From Plantago major (taxonomy: Eukaryota > Streptophyta > Magnoliopsida > Lamiales > Plantaginaceae): 64,000 nucleotides of DNA. The notes below the pieces were generated by a model. The model made no database searches and was not told the origin of the DNA. It worked only from the letters and a program-made list of their open reading frames with translations. The stretch lies in assembly GCA_026545765.1 (NCBI GenBank), contig CM048840.1, positions 82,550,877 through 82,614,876 on the forward strand, written 5' to 3'. This document shows, in pieces, positions 21,959 through 32,338 of the stretch; position 1 is the first letter of the stretch, and each line of letters begins with the position of its first letter. The position numbers and the translations under genes are program-made.

Positions 21959-22679
21959 TGACGTCATACCGGCTCTATCCGGGTGAACCGGTCCGACCCG
22001 TTTGAACCTTTTTTTGAGGGTGGCCGGCTCAACCTCCGGTTCCGGCTTTTAAAACATAGGCCACCACCACCACTCCACTGCCGTATCACTGCCTCCTAAC
22101 CTCCACTGTCTCCGTCCAGATCTCATCACCACCACTGTCGTGCCGTCCACCACCAGATTCGACTTCCTCCGTTCAAGATGCAAAGATCCAGATCTAGTTT
22201 TTTTTTAATTTTCTCTTATTAATTTTGTAATTTCATCTTTGTATTAATTATTAAATTGTATATTGTATTATTGTATTATTGAATAATGAATATTGAATAT
22301 TGTATGAAATTTTCGATTTAGTGTATCATTGTTGGTTTATTTGTATTGTATATTTGTATAAAATTGTCGGTTTATCCGTATTGAATATTCGTATAAAATT
22401 GTCGAAATATTCGTATTAAAAATAAAAATAAAAAAAACTATTTAGGGACGAATATTTATCCGTCCCTAAAGGGTCTTTGACCATTAGGGACGGATAATAT
22501 CCGTCCCTAAATAGGGACGGATATTTTATCCGTCCCTATTTGGTTAGAGACGCCCGCCCGTTTTAAGGACGGGCATCTCTATCCGTTCCTAAATCCGTCC
22601 CTAACGGTTTAGGGACGAATCGGCAGGGGTTTAGGGACGGATAAATCCGTCCCTAAACCCGATTTTTTTTGTAGTGGAT

Positions 22680-23590
22680 GGTCCAAGCATAAAAGAAGTA
22701 GAAAAATACTAAATAATATACTTATTTAAGTCATAGTTGTCATGAGAATAAGTTTGAGTGTCCATCTCCTACAAAATTAAAACATTTCGATATAATATAT
22801 AGATGTTAATGAAGCGAATTATATACTCTAAGGACAAGTACTAAGCTAATCCAAACTTAAAAGAATAAAACGCATACAACGTTTTAAAGTATAACATGAG
22901 CGAACGTTTGAAGTTGTGTTAGTGTAAAATGTTCAATTTGATTATATAATGAAACTTTATGAACTAAACATTCATTATATAATTTCAACGTGAATTTTAC
23001 ATTTGTGGTTGCAGATTAATTCGTAGTCAATGTTGGAGACGAAAGGTGAAAGTGTAAAGCTTGTGCCAGGACAGAGGAAGTTCTATAGCAATTGCTCGTT
23101 TGGAAATTTGTTTCCAAACTGAGTAGTGATTGACCATTTCAGTTCGAATTTGTTTCCAAACTGAGTAGTGATTGATCATTTCCGTTTGAATTTGTTTCCA
23201 ATCCTTTGTCTCTCTGTCATTCGTTTTCGTGTAGTCAGAGTCAAGGACAATTTCAGTAATTTTCATTGTTTTTACTTGTTGTGCTTGTCGGATTTTATGA
23301 AATATTTATCACCTAATACATTAAACATTAGTGATATGGTTTACATCATTACTAATTTAATCCATAACGTCACAGGAATAGTAATAATTTAAGACATTGT
23401 TATTCTTGCCCAGTTCAGTTTTATTAGAAGAAATGATAACAAATTCGCTCATTTATTAGCCAAAGATGTTGCCTTAGATGCTCATGGGAGTACTGAACTA
23501 CCTATTCATGTAACTTGATTTTTCTATTCATGAAGTTGGCTGTTTGCTCAAAAAAAGACAAATTTAAAAGAACAAAAGTTCTAAATATAT
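22680..23590. other. AT-rich intergenic stretch with MITE debris
   Basis: Around 22,910-23,050 there is sequence resembling the interior of the Stowaway at 12,138 (AATGTTCAATT, ATTAATTCGTAGTCAA), probably an old relic. At 23109-23192 there are two copies of a 42-bp repeat starting TGTTTCCAAACTGAGTAGTG, with the start of a third. No gene is visible. Confidence 0.5.
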
Positions 23591-23591
23591 A

Positions 23592-23815
23592 CTACCTCCG
23601 TCTCAGTTTCATCTTCTCACATTCTGTTTTGGGCTGTCCCAACTTCATCTTCCGAACCCTTAAATGGAAAATCTCTCTCATACTTTTATACTATCACTCT
23701 TATTTTATTCATTATTTGTCATACTTTATTTTCTACTTTATCATCATTTTTACTACTTTATTCACTTTTTTTTAAAGTCTTGTGTACTGGATCGTAGGAA
23801 GATGAAATCGGGACT
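23592..23815. mobile_element. Decayed Stowaway-like MITE upstream of GEX1
   Basis: The left end reads CTACCTCCGTCTCAGTTTC, and the right side carries the inverted counterpart GGAAGATGAAATCGGGAC. The extreme right end (GGAGGTAG) is missing. It lies about 900 bp upstream of the GEX1 start codon, within the likely promoter. Confidence 0.45.
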
Positions 23816-24210
23816 ATATAGAGGGAAGAGAAGAACGAAAAGAAAGAGAGAAGTACAGGGCTTAAAACTTTGGGCCCAAGTATTGAATTTGGTTTGGGCC
23901 ATATTTGGCGGGTAAGAAGGGAGCACGTGCCTTTCTGGAAACGTAACGTCCATTGCTTTGAAGTTTGAAATATAAACACCGTTTCAAGACACTCCGAATT
24001 TCTCTTCTTTCTTCTCCATAAAATCAAATCTCCTGTAAATTATTTCCTTCGCCAACTAATATCATTACTGCCTGGAGAATTTGACTTCCAACCCGGAATC
24101 ACGACGACCTAATTGCAAAGTTGGAGCTCTACCAACTCAAGCGAAAGACAGCATAAGGGCAGGTTCATCATCCAATTCTATTAAACCCTGCCTGCCTCCA
24201 TTTCGTTTCT

Positions 24211-24689
24211 GTAAGTTCCGATATTCATTCATCAACTATCTATCTGTTCTCATTATTTTCTTCTATTCCTTTTCCAACAAATTCATTTCTTGCGTGAACT
24301 CTCTGTTTCTTCCTCAATCGTTGTCATAATTCAGTTATGTCTTTATTCGAACCAGAATTCGAAGAATATTGGAATGTATTCATGTTCTATAGGGAATTTA
24401 TTACTTAGGTATATAGTAATTTATATGATTTCAGATTCAGCATAAAACAAGTTTAAATCCATTTTGTTTTAATTCAATGGGACTTTAAACCTCTTATCCC
24501 AGACAAAATTCAACAAAACCTCTGTAAAAGGCTATACCTGCTGCTTTAATATACTAGTCTACAAACCTAAGAGGACGTATGTGCGGGCTTTTATAAAATA
24601 CCTTCTTTTTGACTTTTACTTGAGCCATGCCAATGCACCTGAATAGTAGGATGTTTGTTGATGAGAATCTTGTGTGGGTTTCATTGCAG
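24211..24689 (+). other. 5'-UTR intron of GEX1
   Basis: A strong GTAAGT donor at 24211 and a TTCATTGCAG acceptor ending at 24689 enclose about 479 bp, leaving five leader bases before the ATG at 24695. The first leader exon would lie roughly between 24,020 and 24,210. Confidence 0.5.
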
Positions 24690-24694
24690 ATTGA

Positions 24695-27144
24695 ATGAGA
24701 ACTAAAATGCACCAGAATGTTCATCTTCATTGCTTCAGTCTGGTATTGACTTTACTCTTGCTTCCACAATTGTGCCGGTCATGGAGCTGGTCTTTCTCAT
24801 CTAACCAAGAGACTAAGACCGGAAAGAACCTCTTTGGGGATAAAGTGGTCTCTGTATTCTCTATGGAATCCCTTAATGATGACCAGAAGGGTCTAGAGCT
24901 AATCAATAATGCTAAGAATAAAATGCTGGCTCCTAATTCTTGCTGGCAAGCCGCTTACCAGAGCATATTTGAAGGATGTGCAGAGACTCTTGGTGATGAA
25001 GAGCTAAGGTCTAGGCTAGCTTGGTATCTTACAGACTGCTTTCAGAGGCACACCGGCCGGTCACCTTTTCCTTACTGTGATGAGAAATCAAACATGAAGA
25101 GCTGTCTGACAAAATTGGATAGAAACGAACACCATATTTATCTCCAGTATTTTCTTGAAACCAATTCGATCTGCCATCAATTGCAGTAAGCTTACTTTCT
25201 CTGATGTAACTCAAACTAATATCGTGTATTCTTGTTATGTGCAGTATAATGTTACGGTTTTCCTAATATGTTTGAAATGTTGTAGGACTAATGCATTCAA
25301 GCAGGAAACTGAGAGATTGGTGAATGAACTAAAATCTTCTGCTGAATATGCAGAAGTTAAATTAGAGGAGATAGAACAGCAGGGGGCTCGTTTGCTTCAA
25401 AATTCCAAGCATGTACAGGACTCTTTGTCATCACTTAATGTGAAAACTCAGCAAGTAGCTAAAACAACCAAAAGTGTAGAAAACCATGTGAATTCAGTGC
25501 TAAAATATTCCGAGACTGTCTATGAGCAAACTAAGGGAATAGCAGCTTCTCAAATAGAGTTAAGTGAAGGACAATCCTTAATGAAGGAGAGTTTGGCAGA
25601 AGGAATGACATTACTTCAGGAATCCTACAAGAATTTGGGAGTAGAAATTGTCAACCTAAGAGATGAAGCTATCGAAATAGAGAAGGAGATTGGGAAAGTA
25701 GGAGATGAAATGTTTTCAAAGATGAAAACTCTTCAAAGTACAGCTGATGACATTGGGGATTTGGCAGGATCATCATTGGATAAACAAAAGCAACTTCTTG
25801 ATCAGCAGACTGAAGCTCTTGAAGGTCTTCGGTTTCTCACCAAATTCCAGTCCAAGGCCCTTGAAGAGAGTAGGTAACTTTTTTTTTTTTTGTTTCCATA
25901 TGGTCTTCTATAATACAAATGAATAAGTTTGTTTATTAGTTTTTACTCTTTTCTAATTTACTTATATAAATATAAATGATCTAGTGATCTAAATACGCAT
26001 CACTTGATATGTTTACCTTTAGGGTAACTCTGCAAAAATTGTCTGAATTTGGACATAAGCAGCAAGAAGAACTACTTGAAAGGCAAAAAGAACTGCACCA
26101 GTCTCACGACCATCTAGTGGAGAACTCAAAACTCATATTAGCAACTCAGGTTAGTGAGTTCTACTTCTAATTAAATTATTGATTCCTGATTAGTAATTGC
26201 ACTAATTTATATTGTAAGTTCCTTGCAGGAAGCATTTGAAGCAAAGCAATCGACGATGTTGGTTGCCATAGATAAGCTATTCACCTTGCACAGTGCCATG
26301 TTGTTCGAATCACGAGTCTTGATCGCTGTTTTTCTATACTCAGTTGCAATATTTATTGTCTTCATGCTTACCAGTATAAAGCATGCTTACAATGTGAGGC
26401 ATAGGCTTTATTTAGGTATAAACAGAATCAAAACTTGAAGATTGTTGTTATGTGTATATCTTTTTATATTACTTCATTTTCATTTAACTAGTGATGAATG
26501 TTAACTGCAGGACTATGCATAACATTCCTAATCGAGGTAACCATTTTATGGTACATAACAGTCGATGCTGAACAGCAAGGAAAGATGATATATTGGGTCA
26601 GATCTCTTTTCGGGCTCCTAGCGACTGTCCAATACCTATATGCCATTTTTACCTACAGGTGATCGCAGTTTAAAACTTTTTTAAGAATGAGTTTCATGGA
26701 GTTGATAGTTACGGGAACATGTTTCCTGCTCAATAGGTTGTTAAGTGTAGCGAAGTTATGAGTGAGAAATTTGAATGTTTAGCGGCAAAAGCTGGCAACT
26801 GATGGAGGAATGTGATATTTTTCATAATCATGTTGGCTGATTGAGTGTTAACATGAATCTGCAGGGACTATGAGATGATGAATCACAGAATACTAATGAC
26901 ACTGATGGAAAAAGTTAACCGCATGCAAGAGAACAAAGAAATGTTGTCATGGGGTATGGACAGTGATAGTGAGATTAATTGGTCTTCGTGGATTGACACT
27001 GAGCTACCAGATGATGTTAACTTGCTCGAGGATCCTGATTATTTGATGCCTGAAGAAATCAGGGATAAATTGGTTGATGACGAGGAGAGGTCGTCAGTTA
27101 CCAAGTTGAGTACCAAGAGATACAGCCTCAGAAGGCGTTTTTAG
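24695..27144 (+). CDS. GEX1: GEX1, gamete-expressed nuclear-fusion protein (Kar5/Brambleberry family)
   Basis: Six coding exons with clean GT-AG joins: 24695-25185, 25286-25873, 26023-26149, 26229-26415, 26511-26658, 26865-27144. Together they encode 606 residues, close to the length I recall for Arabidopsis GEX1. Order along the protein: signal peptide (about 1-30), Cys-rich domain (about 80-165, with SCW, EGC, DCF, YCD, SCL, SIC), long coiled coil (about 165-400), three hydrophobic segments (about 431-452, 466-482, 495-512) and an acidic tail. In Arabidopsis GEX1 is a nuclear-envelope protein needed for nuclear fusion in gametophyte and embryo development, and it belongs with yeast Kar5 and fish Brambleberry. 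The reading frame is intact across all exons, so the gene appears functional. It converges with the PPR gene at 28,328. Confidence 0.9.
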
Positions 27145-27159
27145 GAGTTTTCATACTAA

Positions 27160-27263
27160 TATATTATAGACGTTTTGATTAATAACATGAATGATTTTAT
27201 TGATAACATATGCCGTCTCTAGATAAGTTATCTAGAGACCGTCTCTCATGAGACTTTGTGTAT
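27160..27263. mobile_element. Half copy of the GAGACGGTCTCT palindromic MITE family (copy a)
   Basis: The sequence runs from ATAGACGTTTTGATTAATAA to GAGACCGTCTCTCATGAG and matches the right half of the full copies at 50,310 and 59,239. It begins about 15 bp after the GEX1 stop, so it probably lies in the 3' UTR. Confidence 0.6.
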
Positions 27264-28327
27264 ATTATAATGGTTCCATATTTTAGGGAATATCATAACT
27301 TACAGTTGTAGATTCTAATCAAGTAATGTGGGAAAAAGGAAAAGTAGTTTAACAATTTTCTTTCTAACATATCAAACAAAGGTTCCATTGTCTATATATA
27401 TAGGCCCTAGTAACTGCAAAATTTAATAACATCCATTCAAATTTAGAAGTCTTCGTCGCACTCATTACTATAAAGATCAAGGTCCTCTAATTTGGATTTT
27501 CATATTTTGATATCATTTTGTTCTTGTTGTTAGAACCTAAATTGTCATTCAACATCAATTTCACCTTCTTTCTGTTTCATATGGTGGAAGGTTTGAATTC
27601 ACTGATGCATTGATGTTTCAGCTTGCACAGGTAACTTTTATCATGGTCGATCTCATGATAATGCCACAGCAATGCAAGTATTTCTTTACCTTGTTAACTG
27701 AACTAGGCTTACGTATGGAGGAGGTATATGGCAATCAATTGCAATTATTAACACACAAATGAACAGCTAATTGCCTGTGATTTTTATTTTGGCAAATAAA
27801 ATAATATTGTTGCGTCTAGAATTCATTTCATTGAAGTGAACTTGTTAACAATGCTTGTCTTTAAGGAAATAGGGATACAATGGGGAGCCATATTTTTCCT
27901 TAGATGGCTTTCTTTTATGATATATAGAAGTACTAGTAATAAACAGAAGTAAAATACATATTTGATAAAACATTAGCATATCCAAGTAGGCTAGAAGATC
28001 CTATCATATTTGCAAGAAGGGGATCAAACAGGATTTATATTAGCACAGATGTAAGAAGAACATAATTAATTAAAGTATAAAAGGTGATCATTCAGATAAC
28101 CAGTTTAAGTGAATTGTAACATACCATGGTATTTACATGACAATCTTCTTTTCCGAAGGTGATCCAAACTCCGAGCCTCGTTCGAACCACCTGATGAGAA
28201 TCCGGCTGCTGTAATCATCACTGTTTGCAGAGTTGTCCTGCTACCGGAATCACATCTATATTATTGCATATGGTTGATGGTGTGTGATTCTGCATGTTAC
28301 TCAAGCTTAGTATCCAATATGTCCTAA
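27264..28327. other. Intergenic region between convergent GEX1 and PPR genes
   Basis: It must contain the 3' ends of both genes. No other gene is visible. The last 200 bp before 28,328 may be 3' UTR of the minus-strand PPR gene. Confidence 0.5.
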
Positions 28328-30298
28328 TCACCAATAATCATTGCAAGAGCAATTTCCTTTCTCAAAATGGTGGAACCGATTAGTGTCTCTTAAGATAATC
28401 TTTCTCTGGCTTACTTCAGATGCAAACTTCATCCATGTATGACAATCTGCACAAACACGAAGATTCTTCGTGATCCTGATTGGCAATCCAGAGCCCGTCT
28501 GGATTAACGCAAATATTGTGGCAAGCCTTTCGCTATGACCACAAACCCATTCAACCTTCAATTCCTCGCTTATGTCATGAAGAACAACTCCTGTATCAGG
28601 TCTATACCCACGTTTCTCCATTTCTTGATTCATTTCGGCCCATATCCTCCTAAACTCATCCGAATTACGAAATTCAAAACCCCCACCTGCCAAAAAGCTA
28701 TGTACTCTATCTTTAACATGAACCCAGCTGCAACCAGCTTCCTTCTTTATTTTCTTGTTCTCCATGAGTTCTCTCACCACTTTTACATCATCCCACATTC
28801 CTGCATTTGCATAAATATTCGACAATATTACATAGTTCCCAGGATTTTCAGGCTCAAGTTTAAACAAAATGTTTGATATTCCTTCTGCGAGTGATACATG
28901 ACCAAACATCCGACAAGAGTTAAACAGCGATCCCCAAATACTCGCACTAGGTTCCATAGGCATTTTCTTGACCAACTCTAATGCTTCCTCGGTTTTACCG
29001 GCTCTACCTAACATATCCACCAAACAAGCATAATGCTCCACACTAGGTTGAATTCCAAACTCTAAGCTCATTCGATCAAAGAGCACCTGACCTTCATTTA
29101 CCATTCCATTATGGCTACAACCCGACAATAATGAGATAAACGTCACCTTATCAGGCTTAAATCCCGCTTCAATCATCTCGTCAAATAATGCGACAGCTTC
29201 CACCATCAATCCGTTGATTGCATAACCATTAATCACAGTATTCCAAGATGTCAAATCCTTGGAAACCATCGAATTAAACACAGTTCCGCAATACACCATC
29301 TCTCCACATTTCGCATACATATCCAAAAGCGAGTTAATCACCAAAGTATCAGGGCATTCTGATGATTTCAAAATTTGCCCATGTACCTCTTTACCAATAT
29401 AAAGAGCTGTCAAACGAGCACAGACCGCCAATACAGTGGTTAAACTAATCCACGTAAACCCCACCTCAGCCCTCTGCATTTTCCGAAACGTTTCAAAAGC
29501 CTCAAACATCAGATCTTTCTTGAAAAACCCTGAAATTAACGCGTTCCATGTGGCAACATTTCTGTCAGGCATTTCATCAAACATCTGCAATACATCCTGA
29601 AAACCCCCACATTCACTGTAAAACCTCAACAGCGCATTATACACCACTTGATCAGTCTCCACATTGGCCTTCACAATCTGAGCATGGACACCTCTCCCAA
29701 TCCCAAACGCAGCCAAACCTGCACAAGCCTTGAGCGCAACAGAAAACGAAAAATTCCCAGGCTTACAACCACGCGACAACATTTCGCAATAAACAAGAAA
29801 AGCTTCCTTATTTCTGCCATTTTTGGAAAACCCAATTGCCATGGCGACGAAAACCGACTCGGGAACAAAACCCATATCGTCAAATCCATGCCGGAAGGCT
29901 GTAGTGGCGTCGTCCAGTCGGCCACAGGCAGAGAAAAGTGTGACGAACTTGGATTTCAAAGTGGGATCTTTGAGGAGGTTTCGGGTATGGGTAGAGTTGA
30001 GGAGGTGAAGGTAGAGTGTTTTGCCATGGGATAAGGATTTAGCTGAAATGCAGGTGTGTAAGAATGTGGTGTAGGAGTCGAGATTGGGTGGTTTGGATTG
30101 GTGGAGTAAAAGGTGAAGAGTTTGATCTAAGATGATCGATTTTGATTTTGATTTTGATTTTGAGTTTGAGTGAGATTTCAATGTTGAATTTGAAGGTTTT
30201 GAGGTTGATGATGATGATGGAGTCACGACTGTCGTTAAATTGGTTGATGATGAGAGCCTCAAGCAGGAGGATATATCCATTTTTGCCTTTCTTCCCAC
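28328..30298 (-). CDS. CREF3: PPR protein of the PLS-DYW class, CREF3-like organelle RNA-editing factor
   Basis: A single 656-residue exon. The N-terminus is Ser/Thr-rich with a Ser-Lys run (about 43-54, from a repeated TTTGAT hexamer) and looks like an organelle transit peptide. Met7 is an equally good start (30280). Pentatricopeptide repeats of the P-L-S kind fill about residues 100-480, followed by the E region (EAGCSWVHVKDR). The DYW deaminase-like domain has HSE (588-590), CADCH (616-620) and a C-S-C-N-D-Y-W end. HSE and CxxCH are the zinc-binding catalytic set, all present. From memory of the family the closest relative is Arabidopsis At3g14330 (CREF3), which edits psbE in plastids; orthology is an inference. 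No introns, normal for PPR genes. Confidence 0.88.
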   Translation of the reverse strand: MGRKAKMDISSCLRLSSSTNLTTVVTPSSSSTSKPSNSTLKSHSNSKSKSKSKSIILDQTLHLLLHQSKPPNLDSYTTFLHTCISAKSLSHGKTLYLHLLNSTHTRNLLKDPTLKSKFVTLFSACGRLDDATTAFRHGFDDMGFVPESVFVAMAIGFSKNGRNKEAFLVYCEMLSRGCKPGNFSFSVALKACAGLAAFGIGRGVHAQIVKANVETDQVVYNALLRFYSECGGFQDVLQMFDEMPDRNVATWNALISGFFKKDLMFEAFETFRKMQRAEVGFTWISLTTVLAVCARLTALYIGKEVHGQILKSSECPDTLVINSLLDMYAKCGEMVYCGTVFNSMVSKDLTSWNTVINGYAINGLMVEAVALFDEMIEAGFKPDKVTFISLLSGCSHNGMVNEGQVLFDRMSLEFGIQPSVEHYACLVDMLGRAGKTEEALELVKKMPMEPSASIWGSLFNSCRMFGHVSLAEGISNILFKLEPENPGNYVILSNIYANAGMWDDVKVVRELMENKKIKKEAGCSWVHVKDRVHSFLAGGGFEFRNSDEFRRIWAEMNQEMEKRGYRPDTGVVLHDISEELKVEWVCGHSERLATIFALIQTGSGLPIRITKNLRVCADCHTWMKFASEVSQRKIILRDTNRFHHFEKGNCSCNDYW

Positions 30299-30356
30299 TC
30301 GTGCTCAACTTGTTTAATGGTCACTTGGGAAGCAAATTTGAAATGAGCAAGTATAC

Positions 30357-30590
30357 GTACGGTTTATAGATAATTTATTTATAGACGGACTTATATTATC
30401 AAAAAAAATTATCAATATTATTAATTAAAATACATATGTTCTCAGCATTGATATTTTTTATATTACAACAACACTTATTTCGTTAGTAACATAGACGTTT
30501 TGATTAATAATATTAATGTTTTTATTGATAACATAGGTCGTCTCTATATAAATTATTCAAAAACTATCTCTCATAAGAATTTATGATTTG
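30357..30590. mobile_element. GAGACGGTCTCT palindromic MITE family (copy b)
   Basis: A decayed full-length copy: TTATAGATAATTTATTTATAGACGG at the left (partial), the shared core with ATAGACGTTTTGATTAATAA, and CTATCTCTCATAAGAATTT at the right. It begins only about 60 bp upstream of the PPR-gene start codon, so it probably overlaps that gene's promoter or leader. Confidence 0.6.
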
Positions 30591-31817
30591 AAAACCCATA
30601 AATAAATCAAGACAAAGGCAGTGAAGATTTCAGAGACAAAGGCAGTGCATATTTTAGTATGTTTGAGTCAAGTTGCGTTTCGATAAATTATACGGTGATT
30701 GATGGCCGAAATTTGAGTCACGAGATTTGCATTTTTTGCAGGTTTTATTGCAAATTCAAATGTCACCACCCAGCTCACATTTGAATTTGATGTGAACGCT
30801 AGGTTTCTAAATGCACATCCATTGATTTGGGCGGGTCGTTATTTTCGCAATCGCAGGTCCCTTTTTTACCAATCATTTCGAATTCTGCAGTCAATCCTCC
30901 AATTATGTGCTTTTGAGCCTTACCAATCACTGCCAACTTATTAACACATTTCTAAGAGTGTGTTTTCATAACGTAATTTTGTTCAATATGTATAAGTTTT
31001 ATGCTTCTTGTTATTGAGGTATTTTTTATCACGGTTGAGAGGTCATTGAAGCATTCAAAATCTATTTGGAGAAACTGGTGAACCCTAATAAAACCCTCTG
31101 ACACATGAAACACAAATTCATGTTATTATACATAAAGGTTAAGGTTTAAGTGTAACTGTTTAACGACTCTAACATTACATACAAACCTTAGTAGAAATAC
31201 ACAATAACCTAAAACATTCTAAACATAAACCTTAATCATTTATCAAAAGAACCTTGATATACTACACGATGTGGGTGTCCTCTCCATCTTAGATCTACTT
31301 TGAGGCTTGTTTTTCAGAGTTCGAGAGCTTTTGTGTTGTAATTTTTTGTGCGAGAGTTAATGAATTAGTACCAAACCCTCTTGAATTATTAAAATTGTGT
31401 ACAAAACCCGCTACCCATTACTTTTCACAATGCATGAGATGATGTTTCAAATCAAGTCTTTAATTTGTTTAAACCACATGCACAAATCAAGATCACTAGA
31501 AAAAACGTAGTGAAGTGATAAGTTGCCCCAATGTCGTTCTCGAAGGACTTGACTAGGCTTGATTTGCAAATGCAAGTTCAACTAGTCGACTGAAAGCAAG
31601 AAAGAATTCGTTTTAGGTTTAAGGTTTGATGTTATATCAATAGTTTACTACACATGATTATAACACTCATGCTATATGTTTGATGTTACCGTTGATATAA
31701 TTCATGTTTTGATGATATAAATGAAGTCGTTTATGATACTTGATTATTACACACGGAAATGTTATATATGTAATGTGTTTGATGTTGTGGTTTTTACATT
31801 AAATGTTCTATATAATA
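30591..31817. other. Intergenic stretch upstream of the PPR gene
   Basis: No ORF, RNA gene or element ends could be recognised in this 1.2 kb. Confidence 0.5.
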
Positions 31818-32084
31818 CTCCCCACGTCCCGTGAAATCTAGTCCGGTATATATTCCTTTTATGTCCGTCCCATGAATTTAGTCTGGTTACAAGAATAACA
31901 AAAAAATACTCCCACTAACTCAACTATATCTCTTACTTTTTCAATTCTTTATCATTATATATCTTATCTCTCGTACTTTCTCCATTCGTTATCATTTCTC
32001 TTCCCAACAACAAACAATAAACAATTGGATTTCTTAAAAAAAGTGTCGAAAAGAAACCGGACTAGATTCACGGAACAAAGGGAG
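31818..32084. mobile_element. Stowaway-type MITE
   Basis: The left end CTCCCCACGTCCCGTGAAAT and right end CGGAACAAAGGGAG are inverted, with matching inner arms (GAAATCTAGTCCGG and CCGGACTAGATTCACGG). TA flanks both sides (31816-31817, 32085-32086). Length 267 bp, typical of the family. Confidence 0.8.
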
Positions 32085-32099
32085 TATGTATAATGTTTT

Positions 32100-32338
32100 G
32101 CAGAGTGACTGTAATGTTCTTTGTGATATGTAGGATGTTGATTATTTTATTCCAATAATTGTATTTGTATAATGTTGTTAATGATACATGTAATGTTATT
32201 AGTGATTTATGTAATGTTCCTCATGTAAAAATTTATCATGTATAATGTTATTAGTGATATGTACCTCATGTAATATTTTATTATGTCTGTAATGTTATTA
32301 GTGATTCATGTAATGTTCCTCATGTAATATTTTATTAT
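32100..32338. repeat. Minisatellite of GTAATGTTATTAGTGAT units
   Basis: Units of about 50-60 bp built from GTAATGTTATTAGTGAT followed by ATGTAATGTTCCTCATGTAA repeat about three times, with some shortened. It ends exactly where the CACTA-like element begins at 32339. Confidence 0.6.

Larger units (their letters stand above)
13488..22058. mobile_element. Mutator-like element inserted in the CACTA element
   Basis: The left end TATGTTTTAAAATTCGG and right end CTTTTAAAACATA are inverted. Flanks CGCCACCACC and GGCCACCACC form a 10-bp target duplication with one mismatch. Inside each end lie CCGG-rich stretches. The same design (TGTGTTTTGAAACTCGG start, 10-bp duplication) is seen at 45272-45798, so this is a small local family. 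No transposase was recognised. The bulk of its length is the nested pararetrovirus. Confidence 0.6.
12696..22676. mobile_element. CACTA element (non-autonomous), carrying two nested insertions
   Basis: The left end is CACTACAAGAATAACC and the right end is GATTTTTTTTGTAGTG, flanked by a perfect 3-bp target duplication GAT (12693-12695 and 22677-22679), as expected for CACTA (En/Spm) transposons. Just inside both ends are many copies of TAGGGACGGAT in both orientations, the usual subterminal repeats that bind the element's own proteins. Without the insert at 13488-22058 the element is only about 1.4 kb and encodes no transposase. Confidence 0.85.

Noticed and set aside
29548..30034. Plus-strand frames overlapping the PPR gene
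   Set aside because: They are opposite-strand shadows of a long, well-supported coding exon.
32100..32338. Regular repeats considered as a CRISPR-like array
   Set aside because: Units are direct minisatellite repeats without unique spacers, and the DNA is plant nuclear.
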